From an uncultured Dorea sp. (GTDB lineage: Bacteria > Bacillota > Clostridia > Lachnospirales > Lachnospiraceae), in contig CAJTOH010000019.1 of assembly GCA_910577685.1 (NCBI GenBank), forward strand, positions 1 through 64,000: a stretch of DNA of 64,000 nt, written 5' to 3'. Under the pieces are notes generated by a model, which had not been told where the DNA came from, made no database searches, and worked only from the letters and a program-made list of their open reading frames with translations. Shown piece by piece: positions 17,355 through 26,056 of this stretch (position 1 is its first letter; each line of letters opens with the position of its first letter). Position numbers and translations under genes: made by a program.

Positions 17355-18464
17355 TTAAAATACGGCGCTTGCCGTCGTTCCCTCTTCCGAGGAAGACCGA
17401 TAGACGAGCCTCCAACCATGGGCACGGGCGATCTCCCGGCACACCTGAATCCCATACCCGTGCCTTCCCACGCGGCTGCCGGTGATCTCCTGTCCCTTAT
17501 TGACGGCCTTCACATCCTTCTCATCCATTGTCTCCCCGTCGTTCCAGATCCGGATTCCCTGCGCGTTTGCCGTAACCTTCACATGCCGTCCTGCGCTGAG
17601 TCCGTTCGCAGTCAGGTTCTCCAACATGCACAGGAGCAGAGTCTTATCCCCCTCGACCGATTCTATTTGGCAGTCCGTCTCGATCCCCGGATACTTCTCT
17701 TCCAGAGTTTTAAGGAGCGCCCCCAGTGAGACGCGTTCCATCCGAATCGACCCATCCCGCACATTTCCCATGATCAGCAACTTCTCCATCACCTCCTGCA
17801 GATTCTTTGCGCTCTCTACGATCTGTCCCGCGGCATAGAACCGGTCTTCCTCCGACAGATTGCCCATCATAATATATTCCGCGTATCCGCGGATACCCGT
17901 AAGAGGCGTGCGCAGCTCATGGGCGATCTGGTTCACAGGCCGGTTGATCCTTTGCATCGTATAATAGAGGAACATACCGATTACGGCAGAAAATAAAAGT
18001 CCCGTCCCGCAAAAAATCAAGATCCGTCTCTCCCTTGCCCGGGACAATTCCGCCATGCTCTCAGCGTAATCCACCCTCACCCCATAGCCGTTCAGGGTAC
18101 GCTCTTCCCTTATGACCAGATATTTTTCCCCTTGCCGCTTATAGACGCCCACCGGATCCTCCGCCCGGATCTCTTCCGGAAAATGATCCGCAACGGCATA
18201 TCCGTCGATCTTAATCCTGATAAAAATTCCCTCCTTGGCATACTGCGAAGCTACGTAGGACAGCTTCATAGATATCCGGCTGATTTCTTCCTCCCTAAGC
18301 CCATCAACCAGATAGCAGATATTCTTCTCGCTGTTCCTCGCATGCCCGACCCACTGCTCCATCTCATTTTTCGAAATATAGCCGTCCAGAAGCAAAAGAC
18401 CCCCATGGAAGACTGTCAGGAACAACAGGTAGCTCGCCAGAAAATTCTTCTTCCATAACTGCAT
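17355..18464 (-). CDS. Two-component sensor histidine kinase
   Basis: Membrane sensor kinase of 369 aa with two membrane segments (res. about 8-27 and 148-168) enclosing an extracellular domain of about 120 residues. The phosphoacceptor box is AHELRTPLTG, His182, followed by HisKA helices and an HATPase domain with ENLTANGL (N box), IWNDGE and GRHGYGIQVCREI (G boxes). The G1 box is somewhat degenerate (IWNDGETM). The ATG at 18464 is chosen because GGAGGTATGAG precedes it and it overlaps the response regulator stop by coupling distance; a longer frame lacks a ribosome site. The signal is unknown. Confidence 0.9.
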   Translation of the reverse strand: MQLWKKNFLASYLLFLTVFHGGLLLLDGYISKNEMEQWVGHARNSEKNICYLVDGLREEEISRISMKLSYVASQYAKEGIFIRIKIDGYAVADHFPEEIRAEDPVGVYKRQGEKYLVIREERTLNGYGVRVDYAESMAELSRARERRILIFCGTGLLFSAVIGMFLYYTMQRINRPVNQIAHELRTPLTGIRGYAEYIMMGNLSEEDRFYAAGQIVESAKNLQEVMEKLLIMGNVRDGSIRMERVSLGALLKTLEEKYPGIETDCQIESVEGDKTLLLCMLENLTANGLSAGRHVKVTANAQGIRIWNDGETMDEKDVKAVNKGQEITGSRVGRHGYGIQVCREIARAHGWRLVYRSSSEEGTTASAVF

Positions 18465-18465
18465 C

Positions 18466-19125
18466 TCATACCTCCAGCCGATATCCATACTTGAAAATCG
18501 TCCTAATCTCTTTCTCCAGCCCCAGCTTCTGCCTGAGCCGCCGGATATGGACGTCCACCGTGCGGCCGTCTCCATAGAAATCCATGCCCCACGCCAGGTC
18601 AAGCAGACGTTCTCTGGAAAGCGCAATATTCTTATTCAGTAACAGAACCTTCAAAAGTTCATACTCTCTGTTCGTTAGTTCCACCAAATCATTGCCCTTC
18701 TTCACCGCGCCGCCCGCAAGATCCACCTCCACGTCGCGGAAGCAAAATACGCTCTGCTCCTTATGGAACCGGCGCAGCGCTACCTGAATCCTCGCCAGCA
18801 ATTCCTCCATGGCAAATGGTTTTACAATATAATCCTCCGCACCGCCCCGAAGTCCCTTCACCCTGTCAGAGATCTCGTCCCTCGCCGTCACGCAGATTAC
18901 CGGGACGCCGGCGAATTCCCTCGAGATCTGTTGCAGCAATTGGAACCCGTCCATATCCGGCAGTCCGATATCCAGCAGGACCAAGTCGATCCGGTTCCGT
19001 TCAAGCGCCGAAAGGGCCTCCCGGCCTGTAAAAACCGGAAAACCCTGATGCCCTGTCATGGCAAGCGTCCTATAGACAAGATCGCTGATTCTTCTGTCAT
19101 CCTCAATAATCAATATATCCGCCAT
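18466..19125 (-). CDS. OmpR/PhoB family response regulator
   Basis: A 219-aa DNA-binding response regulator. The receiver domain has the acidic pair EDD near the start, the phosphoacceptor Asp52 in LLDIGLPDMDG and the conserved Lys in IVKPFAMEELLARI. The winged helix effector domain follows with LTNREYELLKVLLLNKNIALSRE and DVHIRRLRQKLG, ending in IFKYGYRLEV. It is the middle gene of a three-gene operon: a small membrane-anchored protein upstream, the kinase downstream. The start has AAGGAGTAAGGTTT. Target genes are not known. Confidence 0.95.
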   Translation of the reverse strand: MADILIIEDDRRISDLVYRTLAMTGHQGFPVFTGREALSALERNRIDLVLLDIGLPDMDGFQLLQQISREFAGVPVICVTARDEISDRVKGLRGGAEDYIVKPFAMEELLARIQVALRRFHKEQSVFCFRDVEVDLAGGAVKKGNDLVELTNREYELLKVLLLNKNIALSRERLLDLAWGMDFYGDGRTVDVHIRRLRQKLGLEKEIRTIFKYGYRLEV

Positions 19126-19130
19126 AAACC

Positions 19131-19736
19131 TTACTCCTTCGGATGGTCGGAAGTTTCATAGGCTGCCTCTCCAATCTGTATCAACTGCTCCGCCGTCAGG
19201 TCCGAAACCACGGACTTATCCGGATCGATCCCGAACTCGGCGCATTGGTCCCTGATTACCGCCTCGCCGCCGCTGAAAGCATAGATATTACAGATATATC
19301 CCTGCAGCGTGGATATCCCGTCGTCTTCTACCGACAATCCCCCGTCAAGCAACGGACGGCTACCCATCTCTTTCAAGAGCCACAAAGCTTCTTCGTAGTT
19401 ACGCATCTCACGGGTCACTTCCCCGAGAAGAACCGTGTCATAATCAAGATTATATTCTCCGCACACTTTTCTCGCTATCTCCTCATCCAAGACCTCGTCC
19501 TTGTACAGGCGGTTCTCCCACGGTTCGCTTTGGACGCTCTCCATAATCCCGTCCGTTTCCTCATCCTGCGGCCCATGTTCCTCATCCTGCTGCAGCTCAT
19601 TTCCCGCAGCTTCCGCCACCATCTTTTCCGTATAACTTCCGGACCATTGGATTCCAATCCCAAGCCCCGCAGCCATGCATACCGCCATACCGCCCGCAGC
19701 CAATAATACTCCGTACTTTTTCCATGATGTCTTCAT
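19131..19736 (-). CDS. Unknown exported or membrane-anchored protein in a two-component operon
   Basis: I do not recognise this 201-aa protein. Its N terminus has a positive MKTSWKK followed by a hydrophobic stretch (YGVLLAAGGMAVCMAAGLGIGI), consistent with a signal anchor, and the rest is acidic and predicted to lie outside the cell. A repeated two-part pattern is visible: EIARKVCGEYNLDYDTVLLGEVT and later DQCAEFGIDPDKSVVSDLTAEQLIQIGE, each an acidic helix followed by a D/S-rich turn. It is cotranscribed with a response regulator (5 bp away) and sensor kinase, so it may be a sensory accessory protein or a regulated target. The start has AAAGGAGCAAAGATT. Confidence 0.7.
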   Translation of the reverse strand: MKTSWKKYGVLLAAGGMAVCMAAGLGIGIQWSGSYTEKMVAEAAGNELQQDEEHGPQDEETDGIMESVQSEPWENRLYKDEVLDEEIARKVCGEYNLDYDTVLLGEVTREMRNYEEALWLLKEMGSRPLLDGGLSVEDDGISTLQGYICNIYAFSGGEAVIRDQCAEFGIDPDKSVVSDLTAEQLIQIGEAAYETSDHPKE

Positions 19737-19895
19737 AATCTTTGCTCCTTTCCCTTACGCATACCTTATCGGGCGACGCCTCCCGTATGTGTATGCTTTT
19801 GAAAAATTTTTATTGTACAGGTTCATCTTAAGCCACGGTTGTTACGGATTTGTTACAGAGAAAAAATATTACTCACATCTGCCGCGCCCCACACT

Positions 19896-21968
19896 TTAAA
19901 ACCTCACTTCCACCTTGAACAGGTCCGCCTCCGTCTCAATCTTAAACTTCCCTTTCTGCAGTTCCACGAAACTCTTCACAATCGCAAGCCCAAGCCCCGA
20001 TCCCTCCGTATTCCTTGAAGTATCCCCGCGCACGAACCGCTCCGTTATCTCCTCCGTGTTAAAATTAAGCTCCGCCGCCGAAACATTCTTCATCCTGATA
20101 ACAGTTTCATTATCCTCTCTGGTAATTTCAATATAGGCCCGCGTATGAGGCATAGCATATTTAATAATATTGACCAAGAGATTCTCGAATACCCTGTATG
20201 TCTTCTGGCTGTCAAGATGCGCTACCACCTTCTCTTCCGGATAACTGCACCGGAAATCCAGATCCGCCTGTGCGATCTTATCCTCCAGTTCAAGCTTCAC
20301 CTGCTTAAACAGGTTCACCACATCCACATCCACCATATTCAGCGTTACATTCTTACTGCTGGCCTTGCTGACCTCGAACAGATCCTCGATCAGAACCTTG
20401 AGGCGCAGGGATTTGCGTTCAAGCACCGCAATATAACCCCTGCGCTTCTCCTCGTCCTTCTCATCCTTCAGCAGGTTCACATACGTAATAATCGCCGTCA
20501 GCGGCGTCTTCAGATCATGGGAGACATTGGTGATCAGTTCCGTCTTCATGCGCTGGCTCTTAACCTCCTCGTCCACAGCCTTCTTAAACCCTGCCTGAAT
20601 CTTCTGAAGCTCCTGCTTGAACGGACTGAAAAGCCCCAGATCCTCCGTAATCTCAACGTCCAGATTCCCCTGCGCAATCTCGCCGGTAGCCTTAAACAAA
20701 ACCCTGTATTTGTCCTGCAGCTCAATAAAATATTTCCGCAGCAGACAGAACAGCATTACCGAATAGGCTCCCAGCATGACCAGCCTTCCGTACCACATGG
20801 AAGTGATTAACGCCAATATGATAAAATTAACCGCCGTAATCTTGAAGATCGTAGAATTATTCTTCTCGCTCAGATCGATCCGATCTATAAAACAGTAACA
20901 TTGATGAACCCATCCCTTTATCTTTCCCTTAACTAATCCCCATACTCTCCGGATATGCTTCCAATACCGGACGCACAATGTCCGTTCTTTTAAATATGTT
21001 GAAACTCCCAATGTATACACCTGCCTTATGCACGTTGCCGCCCAGAATGTAAGGGCAAATATAACGGTCCATATAAGGAAATCCGTAAAGTCGGAAGTCC
21101 CCATTCCCCTGTTCACAATCCACCACAGATTATTGTCAAGAATCCCCAGCACAAGTAAAAATACAATCAATACAACCTCAAAAGGGGTCCGCAGAATTAT
21201 CAGATCCTCCTGACGCCATACAGGAAGCGCCGGGAGCAGCCATGCAAGCGCCGCTACCACCAGTACCATGATAGCCAGAAAAGATACCATAGAATCTGTC
21301 GTATAATATCCGGCATAGCCGTAACTATCCAAATACGCGCGCAGATTCTCCTCCGTCATCGCAAAGACATATGTCCTGTTCTTCGGCTTCTTCAGATTAA
21401 TCGTCTCCCACTCCTCTGTCTCCGCATTATAGCTTTCGATTCCCCAGTCCGAAATATCATACTCATTGATAACTTCCCGGAAAGCGACGCTCTGCTCCGC
21501 CTTATACTCCCCTTCCTTGATCCGTACGTCAATGCCGCCGTATTCATCATAGGTAATCACCAGCCCAAACGCAAAGGATGAAAGATTACTCTCCGACACG
21601 GCCTGTTCGGAGTCGGCCGTACTCTTCGCGACGTCCTTCCCGTCTTCATCCTTCACACGGTAGTCCAGAAAAGGGTAAATCCTCTCATAAGCAGAAAACT
21701 TGCCGCCGTTCTCCCGCAGAATTTCCTTAACCTCGTCCGTGTTTTTATCTTCTCCGTTCTCCTGATTGTATAGAATGTATCCCGCATCCAAGAATGTCCT
21801 TAAGAAATCCTCTGACACGATCTCGGCCCGCTCCGCGTCCTCCTCCACCGTCTCCGAACTGACATACCAGTTCCAGTACTGGTTTATCATACATAATGAC
21901 GGTATCACAACAGACATAATAACCAAAATGACCGTAAGCTTACGGCTGTTTTTCAATTTTGTACCCAA
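19896..21968 (-). CDS. Large multi-pass sensor histidine kinase
   Basis: A 690-aa sensor kinase. One membrane segment near residues 11-28 leads to an extracellular domain of about 200 residues, then several further membrane segments (about 229-248, 261-280, 298-316, 374-410) before a HAMP-like linker. The HisKA box is NVSHDLKTPLTA with His484, followed by HATPase motifs ENLLVNIIKYA and GSGLGLAIVKSF. It starts at a TTG (21968 or 21956) within the overlapping end of its response regulator gene (29 bp overlap), so it is translationally coupled. The C-terminal half resembles VanS/YycG-like kinases, but the multi-pass sensor is unusual and its ligand cannot be read. Confidence 0.88.
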   Translation of the reverse strand: MGTKLKNSRKLTVILVIMSVVIPSLCMINQYWNWYVSSETVEEDAERAEIVSEDFLRTFLDAGYILYNQENGEDKNTDEVKEILRENGGKFSAYERIYPFLDYRVKDEDGKDVAKSTADSEQAVSESNLSSFAFGLVITYDEYGGIDVRIKEGEYKAEQSVAFREVINEYDISDWGIESYNAETEEWETINLKKPKNRTYVFAMTEENLRAYLDSYGYAGYYTTDSMVSFLAIMVLVVAALAWLLPALPVWRQEDLIILRTPFEVVLIVFLLVLGILDNNLWWIVNRGMGTSDFTDFLIWTVIFALTFWAATCIRQVYTLGVSTYLKERTLCVRYWKHIRRVWGLVKGKIKGWVHQCYCFIDRIDLSEKNNSTIFKITAVNFIILALITSMWYGRLVMLGAYSVMLFCLLRKYFIELQDKYRVLFKATGEIAQGNLDVEITEDLGLFSPFKQELQKIQAGFKKAVDEEVKSQRMKTELITNVSHDLKTPLTAIITYVNLLKDEKDEEKRRGYIAVLERKSLRLKVLIEDLFEVSKASSKNVTLNMVDVDVVNLFKQVKLELEDKIAQADLDFRCSYPEEKVVAHLDSQKTYRVFENLLVNIIKYAMPHTRAYIEITREDNETVIRMKNVSAAELNFNTEEITERFVRGDTSRNTEGSGLGLAIVKSFVELQKGKFKIETEADLFKVEVRF

Positions 21969-22656
21969 CGCCCCACACCACCTTTAAATATTTTGGATCT
22001 TTCGGATTAATTTCAATCTTCTCACGGATATTCCTCACATGAACCATAATAGTATCCGTATTGACCGCCCGTTCATTCCAAACCCTCTCATAGATCTCCT
22101 CCGCCGAGAACACCCTGCCCGGGTTCTTCATCAGCAGCAGAAGGATCTTATATTCAATCGGGGTCAGTTTCACAGGCTCCCCGTCGACGAACGCCTCCAC
22201 AGAGTCCTCATTGATTTCCAGTCCCCCGATTGCATGGACGTTCTCCCCCTTATCCCTGCCTCCCAGCTTCTCTAAAAACTTCCGGTATCTGCGCATCTGG
22301 GAATTCACCCGGGCCAGCAGTTCCATCGGGGTAAACGGTTTGGTCACATAGTCGTCCGCCCCCATATTGAGCCCTAAGATCTTATCTACCTCCTCGGATT
22401 TTGCCGACAGGAAGATGACCGGGAAGTCGTGTTTCTCCCTGAGCTTAATCGTCATCTGGATCCCGTCCATCCTCGGCATCATTACGTCTACGATTGCCAG
22501 ATGAATCTCCTCCCGCTCAATAACCTCAAGCCCCTCGATCCCGTCCGCCGCCTGGAATACCTCGTATCCCTGACTCCTTAAGTAGATCTCTACGCCCTCG
22601 CGTATCTCTTTGTCGTCCTCTACAATTAACACATGGTTGATCTGCTTACTCTCCAT
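21940..22656 (-). CDS. OmpR/PhoB family response regulator
   Basis: A 238-aa response regulator with receiver residues EDD at the N terminus, Asp57 in AIVDVMMPRMDG and Lys in VTKPFTPMELL. A linker of about 20 residues leads to a winged helix domain (LTPIEYKILLLLMKNPGRVFSAEEIYERVW, then TIMVHVRNIREKIE and VWGVGYKIE). It is of the VanR/PhoP group by pattern. The gene is upstream of and overlaps the large kinase gene, its evident partner. The ribosome site AAAGGAATCGG is about 11 nt from the ATG. Unlike the response regulator at 18466 it forms a two-gene unit. Confidence 0.94.
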   Translation of the reverse strand: MESKQINHVLIVEDDKEIREGVEIYLRSQGYEVFQAADGIEGLEVIEREEIHLAIVDVMMPRMDGIQMTIKLREKHDFPVIFLSAKSEEVDKILGLNMGADDYVTKPFTPMELLARVNSQMRRYRKFLEKLGGRDKGENVHAIGGLEINEDSVEAFVDGEPVKLTPIEYKILLLLMKNPGRVFSAEEIYERVWNERAVNTDTIMVHVRNIREKIEINPKDPKYLKVVWGVGYKIEKQP

Positions 22657-22705
22657 TGCTGTCCGATTCCTTTCTATGCCTTAAATAATTATGTACGCCT
22701 TATGT

Positions 22706-23401
22706 TCACATCATCTGCCTCTGCCCTGCGATCCCCGTCGATATCTCTTCAAGGATGGTTCCGCGTTGTGTCAGCAGATTATCTCTTGACATTATACTAC
22801 AATTCTTTTCATCTTGGTATAGGCGAATCCGCGGCGGATACTGGCACGCCGCCACGCCGTAATTGTCGAACCTCACCGTTATCTTTGAAAACGGGAGCGG
22901 TATATGGCAGTGATCCCACTGCCCGGACAGGGAAACCGCCCTCGAATAGGACACCGTAACCCCCACCAGGTCTATCCCGCTCTTCTCCGACAGAAAATAC
23001 GTCAGTTTCTTCGGAATATGCCTCGGGCCGAACGGGCCGTCCATTGCAAGCGCAACGCTTCGCTTCTTATCCTTCAAAGAATCCAGAATCTCTTTAAGCG
23101 TACCGGCATTCAGGAATCCATACCCAATTCCGACGGCGTCGCCTCCGCACCGTTTTAAAAGATAACGGAAATACTGCCCCTGTTCGTCCGGCGTGACCAG
23201 AACCGACATATCCCCATCCCCCGAAAGCACCCGAAGCGCCAGATTCATGGCAAAACTGTCCTCATGCCAGAATCCCACCACATTATGGCCGGTATAACAT
23301 TCCGGCTGCCGCACCTCAATCCGTACCGTCTTTTCCAATAATTTCAAATATCCGTAAGAAAGCCTCTGCCAAATCTTCATTCTCCTTGTCCTTTCTTCCA
23401 T
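22706..23401 (-). CDS. DUF374-type lysophospholipid acyltransferase family protein
   Basis: A 231-aa protein of the DUF374 group, related to the lysophospholipid acyltransferase superfamily. The histidine active-site region is seen as VVGFWHEDSFAMNL, where an H-x4-D-like pattern is typical of acyltransferases, and the later MDGPFGPRHIPK stretch is a hallmark of this family. Length is usual. No clear membrane span is visible beyond a short N-terminal amphipathic region. It begins 45 bp from the upstream end of the two-component system and is followed by a DedA gene, suggesting envelope lipid work. Substrate unknown. Confidence 0.8.
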   Translation of the reverse strand: MEERTRRMKIWQRLSYGYLKLLEKTVRIEVRQPECYTGHNVVGFWHEDSFAMNLALRVLSGDGDMSVLVTPDEQGQYFRYLLKRCGGDAVGIGYGFLNAGTLKEILDSLKDKKRSVALAMDGPFGPRHIPKKLTYFLSEKSGIDLVGVTVSYSRAVSLSGQWDHCHIPLPFSKITVRFDNYGVAACQYPPRIRLYQDEKNCSIMSRDNLLTQRGTILEEISTGIAGQRQMM

Positions 23402-23438
23402 CGCTCATCCCTCCGAATCTATTAAAAATATCAATCAT

Positions 23439-23948
23439 CTACGCGAACACCTTCCAGACCGCATCTCCCATAAAGTACCCTGCCCCGATAAAAACAGTGT
23501 TCCAAATCAGGACTCCTAAAGCGGAGCTGATCGTATATCTGCCGAACTCCATCGAGATCATCCCCGCCGGAATCGAGATCAGCGTCCGCATCATCGGCAC
23601 TAGCTTCCCGATAAATACCGCCAAAGCCCCTCTTTTCTGCAGGGCTTCCAGATTCTTCTCGATCAACCCTTTCTGCTTAGGGAACTTCTTAATATAAAAC
23701 CGGAAAAAAGCGTCGCCTCCAAGCCGTCCGAGGAAATACAGGATCCAGCTTCCCAGCAGCCCCGCCGCCACCGATATGAGCATGACCGCCGGAAAACTGA
23801 TCGCGCCTTTCGACGCCCAGATCCCCGCCAACGGCATGATCACTCCCGCCGGAAATCCGGGAAGATTCATATATTCCAATAAAACAATCACGAATACGAA
23901 TATAGCCCCATATTGGGTAAAATACTGTGTAAGCGCCTGAACTGACAT
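23439..23948 (-). CDS. DedA family membrane protein
   Basis: A 169-aa integral membrane protein of the DedA (SNARE-associated/VTT) superfamily, members of which help lipid scrambling and membrane homeostasis; undecaprenyl phosphate or phosphatidylethanolamine flippase roles are known for some. The family signature is visible as GRLGGDAFFRFYIKKFPKQ and, later, FIGKLVPMMRTLISIPAGMISM, together with four or five hydrophobic segments. I prefer the ATG at 23948 over an in-frame GTG three bases earlier, both behind AAGGAGGAGACG. It ends 37 bp before the DUF374-type gene and probably shares its transcript. Confidence 0.9.
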   Translation of the reverse strand: MSVQALTQYFTQYGAIFVFVIVLLEYMNLPGFPAGVIMPLAGIWASKGAISFPAVMLISVAAGLLGSWILYFLGRLGGDAFFRFYIKKFPKQKGLIEKNLEALQKRGALAVFIGKLVPMMRTLISIPAGMISMEFGRYTISSALGVLIWNTVFIGAGYFMGDAVWKVFA

Positions 23949-24031
23949 CACCGTCTCCTCCTTTGTTTCTTAAGTACCCTCTTGATGTTATACATCATAC
24001 CCAAAAAATCTTAAGATGGATGATATGAAAA

Positions 24032-24053
24032 TCTAAAGATATTCTAAAGATAT
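24032..24053 (-). repeat. Two perfect 11-bp tandem direct repeats upstream of dedA
   Basis: TCTAAAGATAT occurs twice back to back (24032-24042 and 24043-24053), and a related TCTTAAGAT lies at 24009-24017. An 11-bp period is that of OmpR/PhoB family binding boxes, so this may be a response regulator site ahead of dedA. Confidence 0.5.
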
Positions 24054-24059
24054 CATGAA

Positions 24060-24099
24060 GGGATACCATGGAAATAAAAAAGTATTTCCATGGTATCCC
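24060..24099 (-). terminator. Strong 17-bp hairpin after the GNAT gene
   Basis: Positions 24060-24076 and 24083-24099 are perfect 17-bp inverted repeats with a 6-base loop (AAAAAG). It lies 25 bp past the stop of the acetyltransferase. There is no U tract after it on the minus strand, so a stability hairpin or insulator is possible too. Confidence 0.6.
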
Positions 24100-24123
24100 T
24101 CAGATAAGAAACGAATCTATAAT

Positions 24124-25122
24124 TCACACAGTTTCATTTAAATAAATTCCGGACAGAGGAATCAATTTCTCAAACTCTCCCTTCATCCTGCCGGACATAA
24201 AGACGCCCTCCTCCGAACAGGCCTCGTCCACAGTCTTTGCACCGAAAATCAGACTTGCAAGCGCCGCTATGCTAATCGTGCCTTCGGAGTTCTCCCTCTT
24301 CCCGTCCATCAGCATTACGCCGGAAAATTCCGTCCCGGTCAGAGTTAAGCACCGGTTATTCTCCTCCACCAGAGGATCCGTTACACAGAAACACACGCCT
24401 GCAAGCGACCTAAGCCTAAGCGACATCAGCATCCGCCGGACGTCAATGATCCTGACCATGATCTTCCCGCCTTCTCCGTCCTCTCCCGGAAAATATCCCC
24501 GGCAGTCCACAATCTTTCCGTCCCGGCGGTAGATCTTAAGCTTCCCCCCGTCGCTTTCGTATTCCTTCATAAGCCTCCTGTAATAAGCCTCGTCCCGGAC
24601 AGTAAAGACCTGATACCGCTCGGCCAGACACCGGTTGGCCGCCTCTGCAAGCCTGCCTGAATCCGTCTCGTTTGCATCCGTAATCACAATCCCCGGTATC
24701 TCCTCATCCTCCTTCCGGTAGAACTTCCCGGCCTGCTCATACACAGTCCTGAAATCAAAAGGCAGGTAGATACTCTCCGAAGCCGGCATAAGGAACGTGA
24801 ACGACTCCCCCGCCTGATACATATCCCTAATAGCCCTCTTCAAAAGAGACGCCATATATCCACGTTTACGGAACTCCTTTTTGGTAGCCACCGCAACGAT
24901 ATAATCCGCATCCTTAACGCTTCCGTTCACACACAGGCGGTACGGATTCAGATGGACCATGGAACAGATCCCACCCTCTTCTTCCACCGCATAAATCTGG
25001 TTATCTTTGGTCTTCTCCGTATAGTAATAATCCACGAAAGAAGGGCTGTCCTCTGAAAATACCTCCTCATACAGCCGCCTGCTGTCCTGATGCTCCGATA
25101 CTTTTAGTTTTCTGATCTCCAT
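24124..25122 (-). CDS. GNAT family N-acetyltransferase (Eis-like layout)
   Basis: A 332-aa protein with an N-terminal GNAT domain: the acetyl-CoA binding motif is VAVATKKEFRKRGYMASLLKRAIRDMYQ near residues 75-100, followed by FLMPASESIYLPFDFRTVYE. The remaining about 200 residues form a second GNAT-like and an SCP2-like C-terminal part, as in Eis and related two-domain acetyltransferases, which act on amines such as aminoglycosides or other substrates. This reading is by layout only. The ATG is preceded by AGGAAGACA. It follows ispF by 7 bp, so cotranscription is likely. Confidence 0.8.
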   Translation of the reverse strand: MEIRKLKVSEHQDSRRLYEEVFSEDSPSFVDYYYTEKTKDNQIYAVEEEGGICSMVHLNPYRLCVNGSVKDADYIVAVATKKEFRKRGYMASLLKRAIRDMYQAGESFTFLMPASESIYLPFDFRTVYEQAGKFYRKEDEEIPGIVITDANETDSGRLAEAANRCLAERYQVFTVRDEAYYRRLMKEYESDGGKLKIYRRDGKIVDCRGYFPGEDGEGGKIMVRIIDVRRMLMSLRLRSLAGVCFCVTDPLVEENNRCLTLTGTEFSGVMLMDGKRENSEGTISIAALASLIFGAKTVDEACSEEGVFMSGRMKGEFEKLIPLSGIYLNETV

Positions 25123-25129
25123 TGTCTTC

Positions 25130-25681
25130 CTACGCTCCCGTATGCGGGCATCCTTTGCATCCCGCGCATCTTTCTTCCTCCGGTCCCACCCTGTAACTGC
25201 AGTTCTCGATCCGATCCAGACAAACGGCTGCCTGCGCCGAAATCCCCTCGCCGCTTCCCGTAAATCCCAGACCTTCCTCCGTCGTCGCCTTGATATTCAC
25301 CTGACTTGCCTCCAGATGCAGCGTATCGGCTATATTTGACCGCATCTGCTCAATATAGGGCGCCATCTTCGGTCTCTGGGCAATGATCGTCGCGTCAATA
25401 TTCCCGATCACATACAGTTCTTTCTCTATAAGCTCTCCCACCCGGGAAAGCAGCCGCATACTGGAAATCCCTTTATACTCCGGATCCGTATCCGGGAAAT
25501 GTCTCCCTATATCCCCAAGGGCGGCCGCCCCCAGCAGCGCGTCCATAACCGCATGCAGCAATACGTCCGCATCCGAGTGTCCCAAAAGCCCCTTCTCATA
25601 CGGTATCTTCACACCGCCCAGTATCAAATCCCTGCCGTCAACCAGACGGTGGACGTCATATCCCATTCCAACTCTCATCAT
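25130..25681 (-). CDS. ispF: 2-C-methyl-D-erythritol 2,4-cyclodiphosphate synthase with Cys-rich tail
   Basis: MEP-pathway enzyme converting the CDP-methylerythritol phosphate intermediate to the cyclic diphosphate, for isoprenoid synthesis. Zinc ligands are DVH (Asp9, His11) and His35 or a nearby His in LLGHSDADVLLHA; DIGRHFPDTDPEYKG and the TTEEGLGFTGSGEGISA loop are typical. The catalytic core ends near residue 158, the usual length. An extra about 25-residue tail carries four cysteines (Cys161, 172, 175, 178, the last three as CAGCKGC), not usual for IspF. The start overlaps the upstream gene's stop as ATGA. Confidence 0.94.
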   Translation of the reverse strand: MMRVGMGYDVHRLVDGRDLILGGVKIPYEKGLLGHSDADVLLHAVMDALLGAAALGDIGRHFPDTDPEYKGISSMRLLSRVGELIEKELYVIGNIDATIIAQRPKMAPYIEQMRSNIADTLHLEASQVNIKATTEEGLGFTGSGEGISAQAAVCLDRIENCSYRVGPEEERCAGCKGCPHTGA

Positions 25682-25944
25682 TCATTCCCCTTTCTGTCAA
25701 TATCTTTTTCTTCCTTACCTTCGTCCTTTGGCTCTTCCCAAAGCTCTTCATAGTCGCGCCTGATATATCTTCTCAACGCCAGAAAACACCACGCGCCGCC
25801 CACCGCCATAAATAGTACGCCGAACAACAGGTATACCAGATAATTTTCAGGTTTCTCTGCAATCACGTCCCTTGCAAGCCCGAAACCCACATATGCCAGA
25901 TATCCTCCCGCAATGATCCTTATTGTCAGCCTTCCTTTGGTCAT
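25678..25944 (-). CDS. Small membrane protein of unknown function
   Basis: I do not recognise this 88-aa protein. Two hydrophobic segments are visible (about res. 7-25 and 34-55) with a basic loop and a highly charged C-terminal tail (RRYIRRDYEELWEEPKDE then lysine and glutamate runs). Its stop overlaps the ispF start, so the two are translationally coupled, and small two-span proteins of this kind are common beside ispF in gut clostridia by my impression only. The ribosome site AAGGAGGAAATAAAATCT precedes the ATG. Confidence 0.7.
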   Translation of the reverse strand: MTKGRLTIRIIAGGYLAYVGFGLARDVIAEKPENYLVYLLFGVLFMAVGGAWCFLALRRYIRRDYEELWEEPKDEGKEEKDIDRKGNE

Positions 25945-26056
25945 AGATTTTATTTCCTCCTTTATCCTGCGGTTCCCCTCAACCCCATTCTATGTACTTT
26001 CTTCTAGTCTACATGATTCTTTCCAATATTTCAAATATTATTACAATTTCGATTAA

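Noticed and set aside
17355..18626. Longer N terminus for the histidine kinase (to 18626)
   Set aside because: The extra residues are the response regulator's coding region in another frame; a proper ribosome site precedes the ATG at 18464.
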